This document shows positions 25,914 through 34,608 of a stretch of DNA of 64,000 nt, one piece after another. Within the stretch, counting starts at the first letter, position 1. Each line of letters starts with the position of its first letter. Below the pieces are notes generated by a model. It had not been told where the DNA came from, searched no databases, and saw only the letters and a list, made by a program, of their open reading frames with translations. This DNA comes from Riemerella anatipestifer (GTDB lineage Bacteria > Bacteroidota > Bacteroidia > Flavobacteriales > Weeksellaceae), in NCBI RefSeq assembly GCF_009663465.1, contig NZ_QXHU01000001.1:362208-426207 (forward strand), read 5' to 3'. The translations under genes and the position numbers were made by a program.

Positions 25914-26900
25914 ATGAAACAAATATTAAAATATCTATTTAATCATCAGACACTTAGTAAATCGGAGGCGAAGTCTGTTATGATAGAATTGGCTCAAAAT
26001 AAATTTAATGAGACCGAAGCCACGGCTTTTATAAGTGTTTTTATGATGAGAGCCATCACTTTAGAAGAGTTGATGGGTTTTAGAGAGGCCTTGCTCAATC
26101 TGGCTACTCCAGTAGATTTAGGAACTCAAGACTTAGTGGATATTGTAGGCACAGGAGGCGATGGCAAAAATACCTTTAACATTTCTACCTTAGCCTCTTT
26201 TATCGTTGCAGGAGCTGGACAAAAAGTGGCGAAACATGGTAATTATGGAGTTTCTTCGGTAAGTGGTTCTTCTAATGTGTTGGAACTTTTAGGATACCAA
26301 TTTAAAAATAATTCAGAAGGACTAAAATCAGATTTAGAAAAAGGGAATATCTGTTTTCTTCACGCACCGTTGTTTCATACTGCCTTAAAATCGGTAGCAC
26401 CTCTTAGAAAAGCGTTGGGACTTAGGACTTTCTTTAATTTATTAGGACCTTTAGTTAATCCCGTTCAGCCCAAATACAGTATGATAGGCGTTTATAATTT
26501 GGAGATAGCGAGGCTTTATCAGTATTTATTGCAAAAGGAAAATGCCGAATTTATGCTTGTCCACGCCTTAGATGGCTATGATGAAATTAGCCTTACCCAA
26601 GATACCAAAATTTTTGATAAAAACGGAGAATACATTTATTCCGCCGAAGAATTAGGGTTTAAAAATATTTCAGAAGACCAAATTTACGGTGGCGAGACAA
26701 AAGAGGAAGCCGCAGCTATATTCCTTAATATATTAGACGGCAAAGGCACTCCAGAACAAAACGCCGTCGTTTTAGCCAATGCAGCAATGGCACTTTATAA
26801 TACTAAAAAATATGGGGATTATCAAAACTGTTTTGAGTTAGCAAAAAGAAGTTTGTTAGAAGGAAAAGCTAAAGATTGTTTAAATAAAATAATAGCCTAA
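25914..26900 (+). CDS. trpD: TrpD, anthranilate phosphoribosyltransferase
   Basis: A 328-residue enzyme adding PRPP to anthranilate. The PRPP-binding motif GTGGDGKNTFNIST is near residue 79, and KHGNYGVSSVSGSSNVLE and RKALGLRTFFNLLGPLVNP follow. The stop overlaps the next ATG (TAATG), so tag is translationally coupled to it. Confidence 0.96.
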   Translation: MKQILKYLFNHQTLSKSEAKSVMIELAQNKFNETEATAFISVFMMRAITLEELMGFREALLNLATPVDLGTQDLVDIVGTGGDGKNTFNISTLASFIVAGAGQKVAKHGNYGVSSVSGSSNVLELLGYQFKNNSEGLKSDLEKGNICFLHAPLFHTALKSVAPLRKALGLRTFFNLLGPLVNPVQPKYSMIGVYNLEIARLYQYLLQKENAEFMLVHALDGYDEISLTQDTKIFDKNGEYIYSAEELGFKNISEDQIYGGETKEEAAAIFLNILDGKGTPEQNAVVLANAAMALYNTKKYGDYQNCFELAKRSLLEGKAKDCLNKIIA

Positions 26901-27478
26901 TGGAAACAAAAAATAAAGAACGATGTGGCTGGGTAACCAATGATGAAATTTACATCAATTACCACGATACAGAATGGGGAGAGCCTGTTTTTGAAGATAA
27001 AAAACTCTTTGAAATGCTTTTGTTAGAAGGGTTTCAGGCAGGATTGAGTTGGATAACTATTTTGAAAAAGAGAGAAAATTTCAGACAAGCCTTTGATGAT
27101 TTTAACTATACCAAAATCGCCACCTACAACCAAGCTAAACTCGAAGAATTACTCTGCAATACAGGGATTATCCGCAACAGATTAAAGATAGAATCTTCGG
27201 TTAAAAATGCCAAGGCTTTTATAAAAGTTAGAGAAGAGTTTGGCACTTTTTCCCAGTATATATGGCGTTTTGTGGAGCATCAGCCAATTAAAAATGAGTT
27301 TAAAAACCTATCAGAAGTACCCGTCTCTACCCCGCTATCAGATAAAATATCCAAAGATTTAAAAAAGAGAGGGTTTAAATTCGTAGGGACTACCATTATT
27401 TATGCCTTTATGCAAGCCATCGGTATGGTAAACGACCATATACAAACTTGTTACAAACACTCTAAAAGCCCAAATTAA
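26900..27478 (+). CDS. tag: DNA-3-methyladenine glycosylase I, within the trp operon
   Basis: HhH-GPD-type base-excision enzyme of 192 residues that removes 3-methyladenine. The zinc-snap residues are visible: Cys9 in ERCGW and His22 in YHDTEWG near the start, and the His and Cys of HIQTCYKH at the end. FQAGLSWITILKKRENFR is the signature region. The gene overlaps the trpD stop by one base and ends directly at the trpC ATG, so its expression must follow the trp operon. This is a DNA-repair gene with no evident role in tryptophan synthesis. Confidence 0.93.
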   Translation: METKNKERCGWVTNDEIYINYHDTEWGEPVFEDKKLFEMLLLEGFQAGLSWITILKKRENFRQAFDDFNYTKIATYNQAKLEELLCNTGIIRNRLKIESSVKNAKAFIKVREEFGTFSQYIWRFVEHQPIKNEFKNLSEVPVSTPLSDKISKDLKKRGFKFVGTTIIYAFMQAIGMVNDHIQTCYKHSKSPN

Positions 27479-28255
27479 ATGACCATATTAGACAAAATAG
27501 TAAATTGCAAACAGGAAGAAATCCAACAAGCAAAAAAGCAAACACCATTAGAAAAGCTCAAGGATACTCCGTTTTTTCACCAGCCTACACGAGGTTTTAT
27601 TGAGAGTTTAGAGTCCAATCCATACGGGATTATAGCCGAGTTTAAAAGGAAATCACCCTCTAAAAACAACATCAACATAGAGGCTAAAATCCAAGCGATT
27701 TTACCGCTATATAAGGCATACGGAGCGGCTTGTGTGTCTGTATTGACAGATACGTCTTTTTTCGGGGGAAGTTTAACCGATTTGGAAGAAGCCAATACTT
27801 ACGATATACCTTTGCTAAGGAAAGACTTTATTGTCGATGATTATCAAATTTATCAAGCCAAAGCCTACGGTGCAGACTGTATTTTACTTATAGCCAATAT
27901 TTTGACTAAATCCCAGATTGAAGACCTTACAGATACGGCACACCACTTGGGATTAGATGTGTTATTGGAATTTTATAGTGGTGAAGATTTTGATAAATAT
28001 TATTCCAAATTAAAAATGGTAGGTATTAACAACCGAAATCTCAATACTTTTGAAGTAGATTACGAACACGCCATTAGAATGCGAAACCAATTGCCTGAAG
28101 GCACTTTAAGCGTTGCCGAAAGTGCCATTTATAGCTCTGAAATTTATAAAAAACTAAAAAACAATGGCTTTGACGCTTTCTTGATGGGCGAATATTTTAT
28201 GAAACAAGACCATATTGGAATGGCTTTACAATCTTTTATTGAAGAAATAAAATAA
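27479..28255 (+). CDS. trpC: TrpC, indole-3-glycerol phosphate synthase
   Basis: A 258-residue TIM-barrel enzyme. Catalytic and phosphate motifs are AEFKRKSPS, SVLTDTSFFGG, LLRKDFIVDDYQ, GINNRNLNTF and VAESAI. It is separate from TrpF and follows tag with no gap. Confidence 0.96.
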   Translation: MTILDKIVNCKQEEIQQAKKQTPLEKLKDTPFFHQPTRGFIESLESNPYGIIAEFKRKSPSKNNINIEAKIQAILPLYKAYGAACVSVLTDTSFFGGSLTDLEEANTYDIPLLRKDFIVDDYQIYQAKAYGADCILLIANILTKSQIEDLTDTAHHLGLDVLLEFYSGEDFDKYYSKLKMVGINNRNLNTFEVDYEHAIRMRNQLPEGTLSVAESAIYSSEIYKKLKNNGFDAFLMGEYFMKQDHIGMALQSFIEEIK

Positions 28256-28258
28256 AAA

Positions 28259-28897
28259 ATGAAATCTGCACCTAAAATAAAAGTTTGTGGACTTACCGAT
28301 TTGAATCAAATTCGGGAAATTATAGATTTAAAAATCGATTATCTCGGCTTTATATTTTATAAAAAATCACCAAGATATGTATTGAATCATTTAGTACTTA
28401 AGGAAATCGCTTCGTTAAAGCATAGGCAAAAAGTGGGCGTTTTCGTAAATGAAACCAACGAAAAAATAGTGCAAATCGTTACGGAGGCTCGACTTAATTT
28501 GGTTCAACTACACGGCGATGAAACTTCTGATTTTATTCGTGATTTAAAGAGTAAACTTCCACAAGAAATCCAAATTATAAAAGCGATACGGGTGGGAGAA
28601 ACCGTTCCTGATATTTCGGAATTTTCAGAATTATCTGAAATAGACTTTTTACTTTTTGATACGAATAGTAAAGCCTTTGGCGGAACAGGTAAACGATTTG
28701 ATTGGCAACTACTGAATAAGTTAAACCTCACAAAACCTTATTTTCTAAGCGGTGGTATTTCTAATGAGAACATTGGCAAAATCTCAACCATTAAACAAAA
28801 ACCAATCGCTTTAGACATCAATAGTAAATTTGAAGTTTCCGCAGGCAATAAAGATGTGGCACTTATTAAAAATTTTAAATTAAGTTTGTATCAATAG
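28259..28897 (+). CDS. trpF: TrpF, phosphoribosylanthranilate isomerase
   Basis: A 212-residue TIM-barrel enzyme. The general base Cys lies in KVCGLTD near the start; LVQLHGDE, LLFDTNSKAFGGTGKRFDW (general acid Asp) and FLSGGISNENI follow. It lies 3 bases after the trpC stop. Confidence 0.95.
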   Translation: MKSAPKIKVCGLTDLNQIREIIDLKIDYLGFIFYKKSPRYVLNHLVLKEIASLKHRQKVGVFVNETNEKIVQIVTEARLNLVQLHGDETSDFIRDLKSKLPQEIQIIKAIRVGETVPDISEFSELSEIDFLLFDTNSKAFGGTGKRFDWQLLNKLNLTKPYFLSGGISNENIGKISTIKQKPIALDINSKFEVSAGNKDVALIKNFKLSLYQ

Positions 28898-28909
28898 AAA
28901 TAGATTAAA

Positions 28910-30094
28910 ATGAATTATCAGAATCCAGATAAAGAAGGGTATTACGGTGAATTTGGCGGTGCTTTTATCGCCGAAATGCTCTACCCTAATGTTAAAGAAC
29001 TACAAGACAAGTATTTGGAAATCATTTATTCGGTAGATTTTCAAAAGGAGTTCAAAGATTTATTAAAAAATTATGTAGGGAGAGAAACTCCATTATATTT
29101 TGCACCCAATTTGAGCCGACAATATGGTACTAAAATTTACCTTAAAAGAGAAGATTTAAACCATACAGGAGCCCACAAAATCAATAATGCTTTAGGACAA
29201 GCTCTTTTAGCAAAAAAGTTGGGCAAACAGCGTATCATAGCCGAAACAGGTGCTGGACAGCACGGTGTTGCCACTGCTACGGCGTGTGCTTTGCTCGGCT
29301 TGGAGTGCATTGTTTATATGGGCGAAATAGATATTGCCCGACAAGCTCCTAATGTTGCCAGAATGAAGATGTTGGGTGCTAAAGTCGTTCCTGCGACTTC
29401 GGGTTCTAAAACTTTAAAAGACGCTGTAAACGAGGCTTTAAGAGATTGGATAAATAATCCTACAACCACCCACTATATCATAGGTAGCGTGGTTGGCCCT
29501 CACCCTTTCCCTGATTTGGTGGCAAGGTTTCAGTCCGTTATTTCAGAGGAAATTAAAGTCCAACTACAAGAACAGGAAGGCAGAGATTATCCCGACCACC
29601 TCATTGCGTGTGTGGGCGGCGGTAGTAATGCCGCAGGGACTTTTTATCATTTTGTGAATAATGAGAAAGTCAATATTATTGCGGCAGAAGCTGGTGGTTT
29701 GGGCGTTCATTCTGGAGAAACTGCTGCAACAACAGCTTTGGGGAGCATTGGCGTTTTGCACGGCAGTCAGAGTTTGGTTATTCAGACCAAAGACGGACAA
29801 GTGATTGAGCCCTACTCTATTTCTGCGGGGTTGGACTATCCAGGGATTGGACCGATGCACGCCAATCTTTACCAACAAAAACGAGCCGAATTTTTAAGCA
29901 TCAACGATGATGAAGCTCTAAAATCCGCATTCAATCTGACTAAAACGGAAGGTATTATTCCTGCCTTAGAAAGTGCTCACGCATTAGCGGTTTTGGATAA
30001 AAAGAAGTTTGGAAAAGAAGACATTGTTGTCATCTGCCTAAGTGGTAGAGGCGATAAAGATATGGAAACTTATTTAAACTATCTAAATGTTTAA
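28910..30094 (+). CDS. trpB: TrpB, tryptophan synthase beta chain
   Basis: PLP enzyme of 394 residues that condenses indole with serine. The PLP lysine lies in [13 protein letters not shown] near residue 88. Other markers are [27 protein letters not shown] and the phosphate loop GGGSNAAG. It is the standard beta chain (TrpB1 type). Confidence 0.97.
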   Translation: MNYQNPDKEGYYGEFGGAFIAEMLYPNVKELQDKYLEIIYSVDFQKEFKDLLKNYVGRETPLYFAPNLSRQYGTKIYLKREDLNHTGAHKINNALGQALLAKKLGKQRIIAETGAGQHGVATATACALLGLECIVYMGEIDIARQAPNVARMKMLGAKVVPATSGSKTLKDAVNEALRDWINNPTTTHYIIGSVVGPHPFPDLVARFQSVISEEIKVQLQEQEGRDYPDHLIACVGGGSNAAGTFYHFVNNEKVNIIAAEAGGLGVHSGETAATTALGSIGVLHGSQSLVIQTKDGQVIEPYSISAGLDYPGIGPMHANLYQQKRAEFLSINDDEALKSAFNLTKTEGIIPALESAHALAVLDKKKFGKEDIVVICLSGRGDKDMETYLNYLNV

Positions 30095-30097
30095 TCT

Positions 30098-30397
30098 ATG
30101 AAAAGTAATATTATCCATATTGTAGTAAGAATAGTTATTCTAATTTTATCTTGGATTTTAGCCCTTCCTATGGCTTTTTCTTATTTAGATTACACGGCTC
30201 CTGACAGGCGTTGTGGCACAGGAGACGCAGGAGCTATTATTTTTCTTATTACTTTGTTTTCATTTCTATGGTTTATTGCAATGATTATAGAAGCTATCAT
30301 ACTAAATAAGAAAAAGAAAATAGTGAAAAGAAATATCAATCTTATTATAATTGGTTGCTTAGCTATACTATTTATAATTTGTACTCTTTTACCTTAA
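30098..30397 (+). CDS. small three-helix membrane protein inside the trp operon
   Basis: A 99-residue protein with hydrophobic segments at about 8-28, 46-68 and 80-97, a loop containing DYTAPDRRCGTGDAG after the first helix, and a basic loop NKKKKIVKRN before the third. The family is not recognised. It starts 3 bases after trpB and ends 10 bases before trpA, so it is in the operon. A transport or scaffolding role is conceivable but nothing in the sequence shows it. Confidence 0.7.
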   Translation: MKSNIIHIVVRIVILILSWILALPMAFSYLDYTAPDRRCGTGDAGAIIFLITLFSFLWFIAMIIEAIILNKKKKIVKRNINLIIIGCLAILFIICTLLP

Positions 30398-30407
30398 AAT
30401 ACTCTAA

Positions 30408-31142
30408 ATGAAAAAATTAAATATATACTTTACAGCAGGTATTCCCCAGTTGGAAGATACTGCGGAAATCATTAAAATAATTCAAGAAGCAGGAGCTGAT
30501 ATGATGGAGATTGGTATGCCTTATAGCGACCCTGTTGCCGATGGTGAGGTGATACAACAAGCTCATATTAAAGCCTTAGAAAACGGAATGTCAATAGAGA
30601 AACTTTTTGAACAGTTAGCAAAAACTAAAGGAGAAATTCACATTCCAATAATCTTGATGGGCTACATCAATCCTGTGCTTTCTTATGGCTTTGAGAAGTT
30701 TTGTCAGAAATGCCAAGAAACAGGCGTTAATGGAGTGATTATCCCTGACCTTCCTCCTATTGAGTTTGAAAAAAAATACCAATCCATTCTCAAAAAATTT
30801 AATCTAAACTTTACTTTTTTGGTAACGCCAGAAACACCTGATGAACGAATTTTGTATTTGGATAGCTTAAGTTCTGGATTTTTGTATGCGGTGAGTTCTT
30901 CGTCCACAACAGGCAACCAGTCCAAAACATTGAAAAACGAAGATTACCTTAATCGATTAGCCTCATTACCGCTGAAAAATCCACTAATGATAGGCTTTGG
31001 GATTAAAAATAAAAACGACTTTACCACAGTTACCGAACAAGCCGATGGCGGTATTATAGGCACTGCATTTGTGAAAATTCTTTTAGAAGAATCGGATTGG
31101 AAAGAAAAAGCTAAAGTTTTTATACAAAGTATTAAACTTTAA
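30408..31142 (+). CDS. trpA: TrpA, tryptophan synthase alpha chain
   Basis: A 244-residue TIM-barrel lyase that releases indole from indole-3-glycerol phosphate. The catalytic Glu is in MEIGMPYSDP and the second catalytic Asp in GVIIPDLPP. GFGIKNKND and GGIIGTAFVK form the phosphate site. Last gene of the operon. Confidence 0.96.
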   Translation: MKKLNIYFTAGIPQLEDTAEIIKIIQEAGADMMEIGMPYSDPVADGEVIQQAHIKALENGMSIEKLFEQLAKTKGEIHIPIILMGYINPVLSYGFEKFCQKCQETGVNGVIIPDLPPIEFEKKYQSILKKFNLNFTFLVTPETPDERILYLDSLSSGFLYAVSSSSTTGNQSKTLKNEDYLNRLASLPLKNPLMIGFGIKNKNDFTTVTEQADGGIIGTAFVKILLEESDWKEKAKVFIQSIKL

Positions 31143-31779
31143 CAGTCACTATACACATTTTAATTTTAAACAATGTTAAACTTTTAAAGTAATTTACTTT
31201 ACGATTGAAATATTTTTTATGAATAGTTAAATTGAAACCCTCAAATGTTTTAGCATAATTTCTTCTAATCATATAAACTGATCATAGAGGGTTTCAATTC
31301 TTTTCCACTATTTCTTAAACAAATAAAATTGAGTTTTGGAATACTTTTGGAATTCTAGACTCTTCAACTTAACCTTTTTCCCTAATAAAGGAAAAGGGGG
31401 CTAGCTATTATTTTTCTCAATACTTCCAAAATTTTCTTACAATTTGCATTCAAGTTGTTCACTGCTAGTATTTTATAGTTAATTTTCGATCAAACGAACA
31501 ACTTTTTATTTTTAAAGTATAATTAAAAAGTATTTTTTATCTTTAAAAACGTTTAATTTATTGGTATTATTCAATCAAAATTAATAATAGTACATTGTAT
31601 GCTTTAAAAGTAACACAAAACTCTACCTCATTTCAAACTTACTCTGGAAGATACAAAAAATATAAACTGATTTCAGTCTATCTTACATAATCGTAAAAAA
31701 AACTCCTCTCATTTATTATAAAAAAAGGGTGGAAAAATTTTCCAACCCCAATATTATTAGATTAATTTTCTACTTTCTA
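31143..31779. other. 637-base gene-free stretch after the trp operon
   Basis: No supportable gene. Structures seen: a 13-bp perfect inverted repeat (AATTGAAACCCTC at 31230-31242 and its complement at 31287-31299, 44-base loop, pyrimidine-rich tract after it), which may end the trp transcript; a short hairpin CCTTTTTCC/GGAAAAGG near 31373-31397; and the terminator of the minus-strand gene at 31780. The rest is very AT-rich and featureless. Confidence 0.55.
31724..31757 (-). terminator. terminator of the outer-membrane barrel gene
   Basis: On the minus strand GGGTTGGAAAA folds onto TTTTTCCACCC with one bulge and is followed by seven T. It begins about 25 bases past the stop of the gene at 31780. 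Confidence 0.75.
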
Positions 31780-32274
31780 CTAGAAATTATAGAAGTATCC
31801 TAAACTAACTGCTCCTAAACTTCCACCATTTTGACTAAATCCTTTGTAAGAAAGAGCAACCTCATTATTAGAGAATTGGTAACCTACTTTTGGATTATAG
31901 TAAAACAATGTACCTGAATCTTTTACTGTAGAAAAAGCAACCCCCAAATCTGTTCCCAAAAAGAACTCAGGTGTAACATTATATTTGGCAGAAGCGGCAA
32001 CTGGAATAACCCCATAGCTATCAGCCTTAAGCGTTCCGACAGGTGTTTTGTATTCTTTTCCAAGGAAGTGAGTATAACCTGTCACAGCACCTAACTCGAA
32101 ATCTTTAGCTACATTAAACATATAACCTAAATCAGCACCTATACCTATAGAACTTACTTTACCAAAGTCACCTACTGGTAAACTTACATTGGCACCTAAT
32201 TTAAAATGTCCATTACTTTGAGCGTTAACAGCCCCAAAAAGTGCTAAAGCACCTGCTAAAAATAGTTTTTTCAT
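31780..32274 (-). CDS. small outer-membrane beta-barrel protein
   Basis: A 164-residue protein with a signal peptide (MKKLFLAGALALFGAVNAQ, cut after residue 19) and alternating amphipathic strands rich in Gly/Tyr/Phe: HFKLGANVSLPVGDFG, FELGAVTGYTHFLG and KVGYQFSNNEVALSYKGFS. It ends in SLGYFYNF, with the C-terminal aromatic typical of barrel insertion. Length suggests eight strands. The exact function is unknown. It has its own -7 box (TATCTTCG, 32296-32303) and terminator. Confidence 0.8.
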   Translation of the reverse strand: MKKLFLAGALALFGAVNAQSNGHFKLGANVSLPVGDFGKVSSIGIGADLGYMFNVAKDFELGAVTGYTHFLGKEYKTPVGTLKADSYGVIPVAASAKYNVTPEFFLGTDLGVAFSTVKDSGTLFYYNPKVGYQFSNNEVALSYKGFSQNGGSLGAVSLGYFYNF

Positions 32275-32313
32275 TTTGTTTTAATTTTATTACTGCGAAG
32301 ATAATAAAAAAAT

Positions 32314-32346
32314 AAAAAGTCAGCAATGTTTTGCTGACTTTTTTCC
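32314..32346. terminator. terminator between the two barrel genes
   Basis: AAAAAGTCAGCAA and TTGCTGACTTTTT form a long stem around a short loop with A and T runs on each side. It follows the stop of the minus-strand gene at 32373 and separates the two tandem barrel genes. Confidence 0.8.
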
Positions 32347-32372
32347 ACTTATATTAGTAAAAACCTATACAC

Positions 32373-33119
32373 TTAGAATGCGTAACCCAATCTAATACCT
32401 GTTACTACAGACGGAGTGATGTTGAATGAGCTACCACCAGGAAGTTCTGAAGTATATGATTTAGATGTTGTTGTACCTCCAGAAGTTGCGGTATGTGAAC
32501 TAGTAGTTGTAGTTTTCCCTTCAGAGCCGTACATAAGGCTTAAACCAGCCTCTACTCCTAAGAAAACTCTCTTAGTAAAGTAATAATCTGCACCAAAAAC
32601 CCCTCTTACTCCAAAGCTAAAAGTGTTAGGTCCTTTAGTACTAGAGTCTGAACTACCTTTATAAGCAGTTGTATTAGCTCCAGAGTTAACCGTAGTTCTC
32701 TCAGAAGAAACTTTTTGAGAGTTATACCCTAATAAAAATTCTCCGCCTACATAAGGAGATAACCTTTCAGTCCCCTTGAAATGCTTTTCTAAACCAAACC
32801 CTAGTAAGAATCCTGTACTGGATGTTTTATCTTTACCAGTGGTGTGTTTCTCAAGATCTGTCCCCTCAGCAGAGTAAGAATCAACATCTTTAGTATTAGA
32901 AGTTGTACCTAATGACAAAGTTGCTCTGTAAGCTATATTATCTGTTTTGAAATATCTAGCTTTGAAATAAGCATTACTTCCTGGCAACTCCACCTTTGTA
33001 TCACCTAAACCTCCTTTTAAGCCAAATTCCGTTGTAACATCACCTGTTCCTGGCTTATACTCCTGAGCATTTACAGCTCCAAAAAGTGCTACAGCACCTA
33101 CTAAAAATAGTTTTTTCAT
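32373..33119 (-). CDS. outer-membrane beta-barrel protein, second of a tandem pair
   Basis: A 248-residue protein with a near-identical signal peptide to its neighbour (MKKLFLVGAVALFGAVNAQ). Barrel-type strands follow (TTEFGLKGGLGDTKVEL, FLLGFGLEKHF, SFGVRGVFGADYYFTKRVFLG), and it ends in GIRLGYAF. Two Ser/Thr-rich stretches near 75-95 and 200-225 look like surface loops. A -7 box TAAATTTG lies at 33145-33152. The mature parts of the two proteins differ greatly, so only the leader region looks recently shared. Confidence 0.8.
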   Translation of the reverse strand: MKKLFLVGAVALFGAVNAQEYKPGTGDVTTEFGLKGGLGDTKVELPGSNAYFKARYFKTDNIAYRATLSLGTTSNTKDVDSYSAEGTDLEKHTTGKDKTSSTGFLLGFGLEKHFKGTERLSPYVGGEFLLGYNSQKVSSERTTVNSGANTTAYKGSSDSSTKGPNTFSFGVRGVFGADYYFTKRVFLGVEAGLSLMYGSEGKTTTTSSHTATSGGTTTSKSYTSELPGGSSFNITPSVVTGIRLGYAF

Positions 33120-33191
33120 TGTTTTAATTTTAAATTTTGTTCGGCAAATTTAGAATTTTTAATTTCAATAAAAAATGATATTTATCAGAGT

Positions 33192-33806
33192 TTAGAATAA
33201 ACCATTAAGCTGACCGTCTATCCTTTCTAATATAGAGCCAAAATCTTCTGGTCTTTCTACAAAGTCTAAATCGTCAACCTCTATGATTAGAAGCTTACCT
33301 TCTTTATAGTTTTGTATCCAACTTTCATATTTATTATTAAGTTTAGAAAGATAGTCTATACTTATTTCTGCTTCATAATCTCTACCTCTTTTGGCAATTT
33401 GCCCTACTAGTTTAGGTACAGAGGCTTTTAGATAAATCAGTAAATCTGGAGCGGAAACAAAAGTTTTCATCAACTCAAAAAGCGATGTGTAGTTTCTATA
33501 ATCTCTATCGCTTAAGAGTTGCATTTCGTTTAGATTTTCTGCAAAAATATGAGCATCTTCGTAGATGGTTCTATCTTGAATAATGTTTTTGCCACTCTCT
33601 CTAATCTCTTTAACTTGACGAAATCTACTCCCTAGAAAATATATTTGTAAGGCAAAAGACCACTTAGACATATCGTGATAAAAATCGTCTAAATAAGGGT
33701 TATCATCTACATCTTCAAACTGCGCCTCCCAACCGTAATGTTTCGCCAACATCTTGGTAAGTGTGGTTTTACCTGCACCTATATTTCCTGTTACTGCTAT
33801 ATGCAT
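33192..33806 (-). CDS. deoxynucleoside kinase (dNK family)
   Basis: A 204-residue cytoplasmic salvage kinase. The P-loop GNIGAGKTT is at residues 7-15. QDRTIYEDAHIFAEN carries the DRS/ERS-like motif, and the LID-type KRGRDYE region follows. It resembles deoxyadenosine/deoxyguanosine kinases of Bacillus and Bacteroidetes. Substrate preference cannot be read directly. Confidence 0.88.
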   Translation of the reverse strand: MHIAVTGNIGAGKTTLTKMLAKHYGWEAQFEDVDDNPYLDDFYHDMSKWSFALQIYFLGSRFRQVKEIRESGKNIIQDRTIYEDAHIFAENLNEMQLLSDRDYRNYTSLFELMKTFVSAPDLLIYLKASVPKLVGQIAKRGRDYEAEISIDYLSKLNNKYESWIQNYKEGKLLIIEVDDLDFVERPEDFGSILERIDGQLNGLF

Positions 33807-33837
33807 AGATTTGTTTTTTTGAAAAAAAATTATTGAT

Positions 33838-34599
33838 TTAAAAAAGTCCGTAAAGATAAAATTTGTCCCCTATCAATGCCAAATATCCATTGTTATTTTT
33901 TTCCACAATTTGGGCTTTAGGTTCAGAAAAAACAGTTTTTAATTTATCCTCTTTTAGCTCAATTACAGAAGTATTAGTAATCACAAAAATAGAGTTTCCT
34001 TCTCGTCTTAACTTCCTAGCAAATGGCACTTCCATTTTTTGAGTTTTTTTTGAGGTTAAGGACATTTTTATTAAATGGTCATTTTGCAAATAATATAAGA
34101 AACCATTATCTACGATAAAATCTTTAATATCATTAAAATCTATATCTAAAATAAAAGAGTTTAGTAATTTATTTTCTCTGAAATTATACTGCAATAAAGT
34201 TTTAGACATAGGATTAAGTAGCCACATCAATTGTAGATTTTCCATATACAAATGGCTGATATAGCTAGCACTCTGGCTAGGCTTAAGACTTTGAATTTCG
34301 TTAAGGTTTTGGTCTAACATTTTTATCTCCTGTTGATTTTCTGAAAACAAAACGATATTAAAAGGATTTTGCACCGATTGAACCTTAAACGGAAACACCA
34401 TCATTATTCGCCCTTGCTTTTGCCCTTGTATGTTATATTTGGTAAAGCTAAAATCGTTACTCTGATATAGGTAGATATTTTCATAATCGTCTATAAAAAT
34501 ATCTTGCACAGATTTTAATACCTGGTTATCTATAGGTATGAGAATCTGTGCAGAAAGATTTGTTACCCAAAAACTTATAATAAAAATAATGGTTCGCAC
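33838..34599 (-). CDS. secreted protein of unknown function, beta-propeller-like
   Basis: A 253-residue protein with a signal peptide ending in LSAQ near residue 18. Repeating strand patterns follow, such as IFIDDYENIYLYQSNDFSFTKYN and DFIVDNGFLYYLQNDHLIKMS, which recall beta-propeller blades. It lies 9 bases after the glutaminyl cyclotransferase gene and is probably in one transcript with it. No family is recognised. Confidence 0.65.
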   Translation of the reverse strand: MRTIIFIISFWVTNLSAQILIPIDNQVLKSVQDIFIDDYENIYLYQSNDFSFTKYNIQGQKQGRIMMVFPFKVQSVQNPFNIVLFSENQQEIKMLDQNLNEIQSLKPSQSASYISHLYMENLQLMWLLNPMSKTLLQYNFRENKLLNSFILDIDFNDIKDFIVDNGFLYYLQNDHLIKMSLTSKKTQKMEVPFARKLRREGNSIFVITNTSVIELKEDKLKTVFSEPKAQIVEKNNNGYLALIGDKFYLYGLF

Positions 34600-34608
34600 T
34601 CCACTAGA

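Noticed and set aside
31230-31299. Possible CRISPR remnant (ATTGAAAC / GTTTCAAT ends)
   Set aside because: There are only two inverted copies, no direct repeats with spacers, and no cas genes in the window.
31560-31690. Open frame of about 54 codons on the plus strand (ending YKKYKLISVYLT)
   Set aside because: It has no start codon, no family resemblance and lies in AT-rich intergenic sequence; likely chance.
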